Source: Nilaparvata lugens (lineage: Eukaryota; Arthropoda; Insecta; Hemiptera; Delphacidae). Taken from it: 64,000 nt of DNA. Of the stretch, positions 1 through 12,635 are shown piece after piece. Each line of letters begins with the position of its first letter. Position 1 is the first letter of the stretch. Both the position numbers and the translations under genes were made by a program. The notes below the pieces were generated by a model that searched no databases, was not told the origin of the DNA, and worked only from the letters and a program-made list of their open reading frames with translations. Location of the stretch: assembly GCF_014356525.2 (NCBI RefSeq), contig NC_052515.1, forward strand, positions 23,071,212 through 23,135,211, given 5' to 3'.

Positions 1-440
1 GCGGATAATGACCAAAAACCAGGTTTTTCACGGTTTTCTCGAAAACGGCTCTAACGATTTTCTTCAAATTCAAGCCATGGGTAGCTATTCATAAGTCCTA
101 TCAAATGACATGAGTTTTTTCCTTGGAAAATTGCAGGAGCTCCGTAATATTCTTGAGAAAAATGGCGGATAATTACTAAAAAACCATGTTTTTCACGATT
201 TTTTCAAAATAACTTGACCGATTTTTTTCAAATTCATACTCTGTATAGTTATTTATCAGCTCTATTAACTGGCATGAGTCTCCTTTCTGGGAAACTAATG
301 GGGGGTCCACCCCATCCTTGAGAAATGGACTTTGTAACCTCCTTCTCGTGCATGAGGTAGGTAGGTAGAGCAGTTCATAAAAAGAACACATAGTCGAGAT
401 ATTTCATCTGTAGAACAGCTGTTTTGACGACTTTAAAAAA
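1..440. repeat. Diverged subrepeats of the same family
   Basis: Two ~170-bp related units (1-175 and ~176-345) share TTTTTCACGxTTTT...CTCGAAAACGGCT-like text with 751-920 inside the 701-bp unit. No gene is present. Confidence 0.6.
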
Positions 441-550
441 ATGACGACTAAAAAAATCATTGAATTTCACAATTTACACAAAGGAAAAAGTACTCTGAAA
501 ACAATAATATATACACATATACAAAAGTCTGATCGTAGTTTCGAATATGA

Positions 551-1952
551 GCAAGGAAAGTTGTGTGAGTGTACCACACCAGATTTTTGGGTATTGGTCT
601 GTATGTATGTGTGTGTGTATATGAGTGTATGTGCGTCTGTGTACACGATATCTCATCTCCCAATTAACGGAATGACTTGAAATTTGGAACTTAAGGTCCT
701 TACACTATAAGGATCCGACATGAACAATTTCGATCAAATGCGATTCAAGATGGCGGCTAAAATGGCGAAAATGTTGTCAAAAACAGGGTTTTTCTCGATT
801 TTCTCGAAACGGCTCCAACGATTTTGATTAAAACTATACCTAGAATAGTTATCGATAAGCTCTATCAACTGCCACAAGTCCCATATCTGTAAAAATTCAG
901 GAGCTCCGCCCCATCTATGCAAAGTTTGATTTTAGATTCTCAATTATCAGGCTTCAGATACAATTTAAACAAAAAATTTCGAGTGGAAAAGATTGAGCAT
1001 GAGAGTCTCTACAATTAATGTTCAGTAACATTTTCACCTAAAATTGAAAATAAGCTCGATGTTCGAGAAAATAAGATTATTAAATTGCAAACTGTTGGCA
1101 ACTGTTGATTGTATTAAATCATTCACTATGAAGTGATAGCAGACTTGGTGTGTCTGCAGCGTTATTGTCCTGTCACCAGTTGGCTTAGATCTTTAATAGT
1201 AGTCTTGAGTTGCGCGGGAACATTAGCGTCAGTTGATCAATTTTCATAACGGCAAGGAAAGTTGTGTGAGTGTACCACACCAGATTTTTGGGTATTGGTC
1301 TGTATGTATGTGTGTGTGTATATGAGTGTATGTGCGTCTGTGTACACGATATCTCATCTCCCAATTAACGGAATGACTTGAAATTTGGAACTTAAGGTCC
1401 TTACACTATAAGGATCCGACATGAACAATTTCGATCAAATGCGATTCAAGATGGCGGCTAAAATGGCGAAAATGTTGTCAAAAACAGGGTTTTTCTCGAT
1501 TTTCTCGAAACGGCTCCAACGATTTTGATTAAAACTATACCTAGAATAGTTATCGATAAGCTCTATCAACTGCCACAAGTCCCATATCTGTAAAAATTCA
1601 GGAGCTCCGCCCCATCTATGCAAAGTTTGATTTTAGATTCTCAATTATCAGGCTTCAGATACAATTTAAACAAAAAATTTCGAGTGGAAAAGATTGAGCA
1701 TGAGAGTCTCTACAATTAATGTTCAGTAACATTTTCACCTAAAATTGAAAATAAGCTCGATGTTCGAGAAAATAAGATTATTAAATTGCAAACTGTTGGC
1801 AACTGTTGATTGTATTAAATCATTCACTATGAAGTGATAGCAGACTTGGTGTGTCTGCAGCGTTATTGTCCTGTCACCAGTTGGCTTAGATCTTTAATAG
1901 TAGTCTTGAGTTGCGCGGGAACATTAGCGTCAGTTGATCAATTTTCATAACG
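551..1952. repeat. Head-to-tail 701-bp direct duplication
   Basis: Positions 551-1251 recur at 1252-1952 with no difference that I can see; the phrase GCAAGGAAAGTTGTGTGAGT starts at 551, 1252 and 1953. Related single copies are at ~48018-48672 (plus) and ~49848-50462 (minus). At the junctions the normal 3' end (CCACACCAGATTTTT) is fused to internal sequence (GGTATTGGTCTG), so this is a tandem dimer of a transposon-like repeat. Confidence 0.9.
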
Positions 1953-2344
1953 GCAAGGAAAGTTGTGTGAGTGCGCCACACCAGATTTTTTATATTAGTT
2001 ACCGTAATTTATATTTCAATCAATTTTTTAGATATATTTTGAGACAAAACTGTGAAATATGCAATTATATTAATTTTTTCATCACATTATTTCAAAATAG
2101 TAATGAAAATTCTATTCATCCATCTATCATGATATTGCACCGGGCGCAAAGCTCGCGCCTAATATTAATAGTATAAAAATATGGTCATTATTGTAAATTA
2201 TTAATTAGTAATATTGAAATTAATTGACAGTAAAAGTTGTCATAACCAAGATTCAAACTATCAAAATAGGCTGTTTGAATTTTATTTATTTTTTAATTTC
2301 TTATATATTGGGAAGTTTTTTTTGGGTGTGGCGAAAAATAGCGT

Positions 2345-2466
2345 TCGCACCATGGGCAAAAATGTATTTCCGGCTCTCAATCTTTTCTAGTCCTCGGCCT
2401 ACGGCCTCGGACTTAAAAACCGATTTCGAGCCGGAAATATCTCATTTTCGGCCCTAGGTGCGAAAT
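2345..2466. repeat. Short foldback repeat
   Basis: GTTCGCACC...GGGC...CCGGCTC on the left is mirrored by GAGCCGGAAAT...GGGCCCTA-like GGTGCGAA on the right, around CCTCGGCCTACGGCCTCGG. A small palindromic MITE-like unit. Confidence 0.6.
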
Positions 2467-2700
2467 ATACTATAATATGTGTTTGTCTTTGTTTTAATTA
2501 CTTGCCTGTTTTTGACTATTCGTCTGTGACCTTGCCTGTTGACGTTTTAATTTTATTTTTTTGAGTTGTTCCCTTGGAGATATGCCCTCGTGGCCTATCT
2601 ATGTTATGCATAGAAACCATTATTATTATAGCTGTTACTGAATCCATTCCATAAAGTCTACATAAAGGATAACGTCACTAGACATTGCAAATATGTACAG

Positions 2701-2967
2701 CCATAGAGAAAAAATTGCATAAGTAGATATCCCATGGTATAGGGCGTTTATGTCGCAACTTTTACTGTTATCTCAAGCCGATTACTGTCGATTTGTACTG
2801 TTTTGTTGGGGTGAGAGTGTATGAGCGGCACAATATGAGAGACTACCAGCGTCACACAGCTTCTTGGGAAAAAAATACTTGGACTATTGGCTTGAGATAA
2901 CAGTAAAAGTTGCGACATAAACGCCCTATACTATGGTATATCTACTTATGCTATTTTTTCTCTATGG
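2701..2967. mobile_element. Foldback MITE, 5-bp target duplication
   Basis: The ends CCATAGAGAAAAAA and TTTTTTCTCTATGG are inverted repeats extending ~75 bp inward. TACAG flanks both sides (2696-2700 and 2968-2972). A second family member lies at 11788-12055. No ORF. Confidence 0.85.
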
Positions 2968-3454
2968 TACAGCCTACTAGCCCTGAATAGCTGTAAAAAG
3001 CCCTGAATAAAAAATTTCCAAGTTAACAAGATACATACATACCGTAGGTGCTTAAGAAGAAAACAAACCAATGTTGAGTATTTTTTTAGAAAATCAAATA
3101 TATTTTGAGCTTGTAAGTACACAAAAGTCAAATATTCAATAGTAGAAAAGTATAATAGCATAAACATATAATATATATGTGTAAAAGAGGAACTTCAGCA
3201 CCGTTTATTTATAGGCACTAGAAAAACCTTATGTTAATATTGTATACAAGAAATACTGTATTCTTAATACTGGAAATATGCAAGTTTTTTTCTTATAATA
3301 ATTATTAGTCTACTTCTGAATTATTTCAAGGTGCATCACGAATTATAAGTGGCGCACCTTACAGCTGCATTTTACTTGGAGCTGTCTACTAAATAAAAAG
3401 ATTCCTAATAGTAAGTGAGCAGTTTCTTCTGAATATAAAAGTATCAGAAGTTTT

Positions 3455-3660
3455 ATAACAACCAAAGATTGTCTTTGGTAACTTATCAATTAACATTTAA
3501 ACACATTTCAAAATCTATACTATGAAATCAAAGATTGTCTTTGATAGTATCAATTGACATTCAAACACATTTGAAAATCGATGATATAAAAGCTATCTTA
3601 TCTCACATTTCAACATTTAATCACATGTCAAAATACATGCTATAAAAGCTATATCTCACC
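3455..3660 (+). repeat. Imperfect ~65-70-bp tandem repeat
   Basis: Three to four units share TCAATTRACATTYAAACACA, TTTCAAAAT and TATAAAAGCTAT. Two units carry the small hairpin CAAAGATTGTCTTTG. Confidence 0.7.
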
Positions 3661-3901
3661 TTTTCGTTACATAAATTATTTAGAAAAGTTATCAATTAAA
3701 TTGGTAATACTATTTATGATCTAGATTCAATAGTTCTGTATTCTCACAATTAAGAGATCAATCATGAAACCAAATGTTAGCATTTGGTTCTGGCTACTCG
3801 ATTTATCAAGTAAAAAATGTTACACCTCTCAAATCTTACAATCTCAGACTTATTCCTTTATTAGCAAGTACAAAATCTCAGACCAAGTCACGCGGCACCT
3901 A

Positions 3902-4023
3902 GGGACATTAGTAGCGTCCACTAGCTACTACGGGAATGTGGAATTGGAAATGTCCGCAACTCAAATGTAAATGACATTTCCGATTCCGCTTTCCCTTAGC
4001 AGCTAGTGGACTCTACTAATGTA
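3902..4023. mobile_element. ~120-bp foldback MITE
   Basis: ACATTAGTAGCGTCCACTAG on the left matches, inverted, CTAGTGGACTCTACTAATGT on the right. Inner GGAAATGTC/GACATTTCC continues the stem. Confidence 0.8.
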
Positions 4024-5903
4024 CAAGTGTATACTATAGCACAAAAAATCTTACACTACAAAACATAATTTGTACTTATTCTTTGGTTACGAATTTGACG
4101 TTAAATCTTGAAATTGCAATAACAGCAAAACTGTATAATACTCATTGAAATTAATTACGAAACTTTGTGATGGAAGCTAGATTGAAATAACTCACTACCA
4201 TAAATAAGTGAATTACCATGAATTACTACTGATATTACTGAACTACTGAATTACTACAAGTTTGTAATTAAAGGTAATTTTGTCTAGTTTTATTGAGAAA
4301 AACTGTTTAAAAATCAAAAGAGCTCAAAATCTTCAGAAAATAAAAAAGTGGTGCAACTCAATATTTGCATCTGAATATTGTTAAAATAAAATGAAAAAAA
4401 GGAAGTATGACAACGATATGAGTTAGAGTACTATTTCATGTACAGTATCCAATAAATAAACTCAATTTCTTATAATAATTGATTTTTCCTACAGTTACCT
4501 TGAAAAGTGACCATTCCTGTACTGATTACAGAACGCAAAGAATCACTTTTCCGCTCTAGTGCGCAAAATATTACTTTGCGTACTCCTAATACTTTGTGTA
4601 TTATCTTGCAGCCATCCCAATCAGCTGTTGACATTGTTGGCGTGTATTTTGAATGCGAATTTGTTATATCTATATTTTTTCTGATTTTCAAATAAATAAA
4701 AATGAGAACTCATTAAATTATACATTTTGAATATTATTAATTATTCATTATTTCAAATAATATTTTTTTCATTCATAAATTGATTGGTTGAAAAATTATT
4801 TAGAAATTAAGATTTACTCAAAATTATTCAAATTTTCAATTTAATTTTTAATTTGAATAAATACTCGATTATTAATTTTCAATTGGATTATCAAGTTTAA
4901 AATAAATTAAAGTTGTTATTAATAACAAAATTATACAGACAAACATTTGATGGATTTCAGCCATCATTTTACCCAGAATCAACCACTTCTCATATTCAAT
5001 GGTAACTGAAGGAAAAATTCAATGTGAAATACGTGAGCAAAGTTCCTCTGCTGCACTCAAGAAACCATTCCGCCCTCGCCTACGGCACGTGCCTAAACGT
5101 TTCTTTTGGTGCAGCAAACTGTCACTTTGCGCACTAGTTGCACAAATAACTATTCTACAGTCCTTCTCATTGAAGTCTCTCTCCTGAAATTCTTGAAAAA
5201 TTGAGTTAGACCACGTTGATTCTCACCCCTCTAAATGTGAATTACTACTAGTGTTTGTGACGAAATTAACAATAAATTTATTTACTTACAAACATGTGTG
5301 GAAGCAAAAATCCAAAAATGTTAAGAATTGAAAATAAAATAAAAAGTTAAAGACAATGATATCATGATTTTGATACGACCGATCGATAATAATTTATATA
5401 CCCCTCAAAATTCCACTGATTTTTCAGTTATGTATGGTCAGTGATGCAACGAAATATCATACCAAATAACAAATTGGTGCCAGAACTCAGATTATTTACA
5501 CCTAAATTCAGTGAACAGAGTTGGGATTGATCAAGTTAAGCAAGCCAAGGCACACACCCGACATCGACTTACACAGACTATTGTAACTTAAATACTAAGT
5601 GTCAAAAATGACTGAAATTTTAGTGAGTATCTATAACAAAATAAGAGCAGAAAGATACTACATATCTTGTTAACGAGAGTTATTATCTTCATGGATAGAT
5701 CGGAAACTTTCCAATCTGCCCACGTATTATTATAATACTAAAATCATTTTAATAGGTGATTATGTAAAGATGGATAAATGAATGAACTATCATGTAGAAT
5801 TGAACAAACCAGTATTTGCTGCTGAAGGGAAAGGAATTCTCTCCTCATTTCAGAGGCTCGACAATAAGTTGCTTGAAATCTTCAGCTATTGAAAGCATTA
5901 TCA
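4024..5903. other. AT-rich 3' flank of the host gene
   Basis: No ORF of protein-like character. Around 5030-5160 there is a GC-richer repeat-like patch (CCGCCCTCGCCTACGGCACG) of a type scattered in insect genomes. The 3' untranslated region of the host gene should begin at 5903 going down. Confidence 0.4.
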
Positions 5904-5975
5904 TTAAGAGCCATCAGAATCAAACTGCCTCAGCAAGCGAAGGATGTCTTGTTCTTTTTTGATAATTTCCAACAT
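5904..5975 (-). CDS. Host gene exon 14 (stop codon)
   Basis: Twenty-three codons and TAA, from MLEIIKKEQDILRLL to the C-terminus QFDSDGS, after acceptor TTTGTGCAG. The short charged helix fits a C-terminal tail. An AATAAA on the minus strand at 5282-5277 is one possible poly(A) signal, but nothing confirms it. Confidence 0.8.
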   Translation of the reverse strand: MLEIIKKEQDILRLLRQFDSDGS

Positions 5976-8900
5976 CTGCACAAATCAATAAAAGAAAATT
6001 AACATTGAAAATCAACATCTAGATTTAGAGAAACAATTATTATAATCTGAAAGAAGTAATTGTTTCAACATGGAACTATAGCTTCAGTAATTAGTGCAAT
6101 CAATAAAATGGAATTGACTAGAAATACATTTCTAAAAAAAGTTATGACAAGGTTCAGTCTATTGGAGGACAATTCCGAGTGTCGGCCGACAATCGGTAAG
6201 TGTGAAAACGGCTGGATTATTCATAGATTAACGATAACTTCGACTTAAAAGTTTTAACCGACAAACTCAAACTTACTCAAAATCTTACAAGAGAGCAAGA
6301 ACAAGGGATTAGAAGTAAATTAAGTAAGATTTATCTCAATAAGGCCTAGAATACAAAATGATCCAGATTAGTGTAATAAAAATGAATAATGAAATAAAAC
6401 ACCCATATATTGCCAAATTCTACAATATATGTGTGTTTTTATTTCATTATGGAACGGTTCTACAACATCACTGTGACTCAGTCGAATTTTTAAAAATGAA
6501 TAAATAATAATAAATATTTTTTGCATAAAAAGCTGTACAATTACAGATATGGCAAACGTCAATTATTATAAAAACAAATAAAATAAAATACATGAAAATG
6601 ATCATTGTCACAAAGTACAAAACACAAAAGTACAATAAGTTATCAACCACAGCTATTAATTGATAAGTACCTACACAATATTATTGAAATGTATCCACTA
6701 ATTATCCATGTATTCCTTTATGGAATAGAAGCCACTATTCAATAAATATTTCTTTAATTGGGCTTTAAATACATTTTTATTTGTTTTAATAGATTTTATT
6801 TCATTTGGGAGCCTATTGTAAAAAATTATTCCTTGATAAAATGGATTTTTCTTTGCTATTGCTAAATTAAGGTAAATAATTGCTATCATTAGGTAAATGA
6901 TAGTTATTAGCAGTTCTTGTTCTATGACTGTGGATATTGCTATTAGTGGGTAGAAAATTATTATCAACGGTGCTAACGATAGCCTTGTATATGAACAAAG
7001 ATGGAAATGTGAGAATACTTTCAATTTTAAAATAATCTCGGCAGGACTGATATCTCGTCAGTTTACACATACATCTAATGGCTTTTTTTTGTAAAGTAAA
7101 TATTTTTCTTGATGCAGATTGATGCTGTTGAACCACTGACAAATGTTATTGACTGATACATAAGCATTCAACTCCAGCCGCTCACAGTCATTCTCAGCAT
7201 TTAGGATGCTAGTGTCATCCGCATATAAAGTAATATCAGCTCCTAATCCACTGCCCTTTATATCATTTATGTAGATGTTAAAAAGAAGCGGACCTAGCAC
7301 CGATCCTTGAGGGACTCCAAATTTGACTTCTCTTAACTTAGATTTAAAATTGCCATTGCTGTTTTTTATTTCAACATATTGTACTCTGTTAAGTAGGTAT
7401 GACTCAAGTAATTTCAGTGCAAGCCCTCTAACGCCAATATTTCCAATTTATTTAGTAGAATTGTAAGTTCAACTGTATCAAATGCCTTGCTGAGGTCAAC
7501 AAAAGTGGCTGCTGAATGTTTTTCTTATTCAAATTATCAATAATTCTATTCACAAAGGTAACAACTGCTGTTTCTGTGGATTTTCCTTTTATGAACCCAT
7601 GCTGGTCAACACTAAGAAGTTTGTCAAAACACGAAGAAATTAAATCAATAAAAATGAAACAAATAGATGAATAGAATATAGATAAAAATACTAATACATA
7701 CATTGACTTGTTCTTTCTCTTCAAGGTTTCCCAGCCAACCATTCAAAATATTATTCATTTTAGATATGTCGGCCATGTAAGTGTCCACACATTTCTCGAA
7801 TTCATCAAGTGGCTGTCTATACCGGTTTCTGTCATGATGCTTGGTAAACGACTCAATAGTTAGGTTTATGTCAACAATCAACAATAAATGGCGTATTCTC
7901 ATTACATACATTTTCGCCTGTAAAAATAGATAATGAAACGAGATACATGTAAAGAATCGAAAACATTCATTGAAAGGCAAACTGAAACTATTACTTACCG
8001 AGTAGAAGATAAAACTGTACTTGACTCTATTTTTTTATTGAAATTAGATAATGCATATAATAGATTCTGACCCGGTTGCACAAAAGTTAAATTTTAACCG
8101 TGATTAATCCCAAGAGATTGTTTCTCCTGGAATTAATCACGGTTACAATTTAACCGGCTTTTGTGCAACCGGCACTCTGTACTCCAGGTAGTACAGTTAA
8201 AATGCTGAGAGATGAAATTACTCAGGTGAAAACTTGATGCAACACTTTTCCATTGATTATTATCTTGATATATATGTTTATACAGAGTGGGTGAAAAGTC
8301 CGAGAACGGCTTAATATCTCATACACAAAGGTCATTTGATGGTGGATGTGATTGGGGATCCTACTCAAATTGAAAATACTACTTTACTATGACTTCAAAA
8401 ATCTGGTCCGCCATCTTGGATCCGCCATATTGAATGCAACTTTATTTTTTTAAATAGGAAGGTGGTCATGCGATACATGATTTCGATACGAAATTTTAAG
8501 AAAAAAGAATGGCGAAAACCGCATATCGATATCTCAAACCGTTCAGAAGATATTCACATTATTAATCAATATCATGCATATCAGAAATGAGATACATAAG
8601 TGGTATTGATTAATAATGTGAATATCTTCTGAACGGTTTGAGATATCGATATGCGGTTTTCACCATTCATTTTTTCTTGAAATTTCCTATCGAAATCATG
8701 TATCACATGACCACCTCCCTATTTAAAAAATAAAGTTGCATTCAACATGGCGGATCCAAGATGGCGGACCAGATTTTTGAAGTCATAGTAAAGTAGTATT
8801 TTCAATTTGAGTAGGATCCCCAATCACATCCACCATCAAATTACCTTTGTGTATGAGATATTAGCCGTTCTCGGACTTTTCACCCACCCTGTATGTTTAG

Positions 8901-11900
8901 CCATTATAATGGTCAACTTTTTAGTGGGGGCTTCACTCACTTGAAAAAGGCATTTATATATTGAAACATGTTGTGAATACAGTAACTATATAGCCATGGT
9001 TATTAATAGTTACTGTAGTTGTGAATAGAAGTTTTTAATAAATGGTACTCAGATTCTTTATTTCCTGATAAACAAATTGTTCAATGCAAACTGAAGTGGC
9101 GTGGCGAAACGCCACTTCTATTTGTTTTGGACCATTTGCCTAAGAAATTTGTTTTTGCCACGTCACTTCTTTGCCGAAAAAACTCAAGTTGAATAAAACC
9201 CAAGTTTAATAGAACTAGACCTTACCTCTTTGGAATTATGTTTAGCCAAAAAAAACTTGGAAAGGGAGACTACGATTTCGCGACAACTGATCTCTTCAAG
9301 AGCTGGAGTCAGATCGAAGTGGTCAGACAAAGCCAGCATATTCTGGCAGTCAGCTAGCACTTTTCGATTAACGCCGCTGTTGAGTGATTCGGTCTCATCA
9401 ATCAATCTGTAAACATTGGCTTCGAAAGACTCCAGCAAATTGCCAATCACTTCGGTCACAAAATTCTTGCAGATCGGTTCACCTGCACTGCTCACATGTG
9501 CCACAACCTTTATTGCTCGTTCTCTCTCTTTCAAGTTGAACGGTTCGTTCAGTAGGATTTTCTCGATCATCACGTGCAAGTATTTGAGAAACGATTTCTG
9601 AAAATGAAAAATATATCAAATTTAATTTCATTCAAAATACAGTTCACAAACATAAACATAAATTACATTTTTAATGAAAAATTAGCATCCGCAAAGAAAG
9701 AATCTGAGCAAAACAAAAAATAAACATTACATTGACATTCTCTAAATAATAAAAGAAAAAATCACTTGATAATATTAACAATTCAAACATCAAAAACAAC
9801 CCTTAAATTACAATATTGTAATATAATCAATATTTGAATTGCATACTTCAATCAATAGTTTAAAAATCAATAATTTAGACAAACAAATGGAGCACGACCA
9901 AAATATGAATAACAAAAGAAACCTATTGAAAAATAGCTCCGGGTACTGTAATTTGTACTACTATTATTTATGTTTTATTTTGTGTGATTATTTCTGTTTT
10001 GGGTTACAGATATACAAATAAACTTCATAATTATGTTTGAATTATTAGATTACTTGACAAAACTCGTCTATATTATAATATAGGAAGAATCGTATTATAC
10101 TGTACATGTACGGGATAGGACATACACGAATGATGATGCTTCATCATGTCTGAATTATTGAACTGATTAACTTGGAATTTTACATTAATATTCTGAATTT
10201 ACCGAGGATGGACATAGGCTATTTTCATAGCTATTGATCAATTAATTTTAATAATTAAAACAAAAGTATCCAATTTGATTCAAAGTTTACGTAACTATAA
10301 AATCCCAAACAAATAGGACTCCGTAAGTTGGTTGGTTGGTAACAAGCACGGTTCATGAATCAAAGGTTGCGGGTTCGAGACCTATCAAACTCACTTTTTT
10401 GCTGGAAATTTTCAACTCTTATAAAGATTATCCACGTGATTTTGAAGAAAATAATGAATAATCAGGCCCTATTCTTTTTTTCAAGTTTCCTAGACATTTA
10501 GATGATTGCATTTTACAACACCAAATTTTCCCCAGTGCAAAGCACGGGTTAAATGCTAGTAAGTAATAGGCCCAAAGTTTATAATTCTGTAATAATGCTT
10601 TAAAATAGTGTGAGAAAGAGGAACCTATCTTATTTTTGACTAATTATTTGGACAGAAATAGCTCGAGGGTTCGTCTGTTTTTTCTCTCTAACAATTTAAT
10701 GATAAGTGCTTGTACAAATAAATAAACGATTGAATGAATAATCAAATTATTTGAACTATTTCTATCACAAATATCATGAAACACTAGAATATTGTCTAAA
10801 AATATCATGAATTTATTGTGAAATTACATGTTTCAATATCTATAGTGTCGTCTTCACATTGAAACATGTCTATAATTTTACAATAGGTTTGTGATATTTT
10901 TAGACAATATTATATTGTTTCATTATGGATAAATATCACTACATCTCACAAACAGTATCTGCATATCATCTTTGTTTATTTACGGTTGTACGAAGTATTT
11001 TTCAACAAGAATTTACTATTTTCACTAATTCACTATCAATCTCTCTATTACCAAGGGTTAATGATAAATAATTTACAATTACTTTGGTAAGTCTGTGGTC
11101 GGGAAACCACATAGTTATAAATTTTTAAGCGTCTTTTCCTGATGTATTTCTCAATGTTCGAATACTCTTCAACCAATAAGTTTATAATTTAAATAACATT
11201 TTTCAACAATTTAATAAGTGTTGAGCAATTTACCTCAGTAAGATACACGACTGGAATATGGATGATGATATCCAGGCTTATATTCAGGCAGTCTTCTTTT
11301 ACGTCCTTCCAATGTTTCAGGAGACCATCGATGTATTTTGCAAAGTTGATTACAAAATTGACTAGTTTGTTCATTCTATCGTCATTTGACATATCATTGA
11401 TGAGCATCTAAAAAAAAGATATACTGATAAAATATTCAATATAATACTCATTAATGAAATAAAAAAACAATATTGTATTCTATTGATGCTTCCAGATAGC
11501 ATCTGAAGAAATATATACCGATAAAATATTCAATATAATACTCATTTATGAAATAAAAACACAATTGTCTTTTCTATTCAAATAATTATATTCACACAAA
11601 ACTCAAGTTTCAATTCTCATTATGATGATGATTGTGTCATGATAGTTAAAGATCGAGTTGGTATGAATAAATCTATTCAAGTAATAGCCGGCCAGATTGG
11701 TCTAGTGGTTAGTGGCGTTAAAACCTTCAGTTTTCTAGCACTGTCTGGTCGTGGGTTCGAATACCGTTGATAGGTAAGGACTTTTGATCATAGAGAAAAG
11801 ATAGATAGCATAAGATGATATCTCATAGTATAGGGCGTACATGTTTCAAATTTCACTATTAATTCAAGCCTACAGTCCTAGTAGTTCATTTCGTGAAGCT

Positions 11901-12584
11901 ATGTGACGCTGATAAGTATCTCATAGTGTGCTGTTCTTACACTCTCACCCGGCCAATACAGTAATAATAGACAATTGCCCAAAAATCGGTTTGAAATTTG
12001 GAACCTGAACGACTTATTCCATGGGATATCTACTTATGCTATCTTTTCTCTATGGTTTGAACATCTCACCAATCACCCACGCACTCATTCCATGATTAAA
12101 AAGACAACTTATTTTGATTTCTATTCATTGTGGACTAAATCTATAACACCTTTAATATTGTAGCAATTTTGCAAGCTTTGTTGATGATGAAAATATATTA
12201 TATTGGGCGTTATTACATTCACTCTATGATGTGATAGATGCCAGATGGAGTAGGAATCGAACCCATGACCGAGACAGTGACAGCAGACTGAAGCTGAAAC
12301 AGACGCCTCAGATCGCCTGCTTGTCATCTTCTCACAATTGAATGTGACAGTATAAAAAATACACATAAAAGTACTTTGTTCACATTGTTTTATTGAAAAA
12401 TGGTTCAAAAATAAAGTGAATACTGTGTAGATAAAGTAAAGTATCATAAGTTTGAAGATCTCCATAAATGAAAAGAAGAAAATATTGCCAAAAATACATT
12501 AATATTGTGAGGTGCGGTTAGGATAAGAATTGAAATTGGAAAAGATAAAATAGAAAAAGAATTTTGAATGACAGCCAGGAGTTT

Positions 12585-12635
<51 letters not shown>

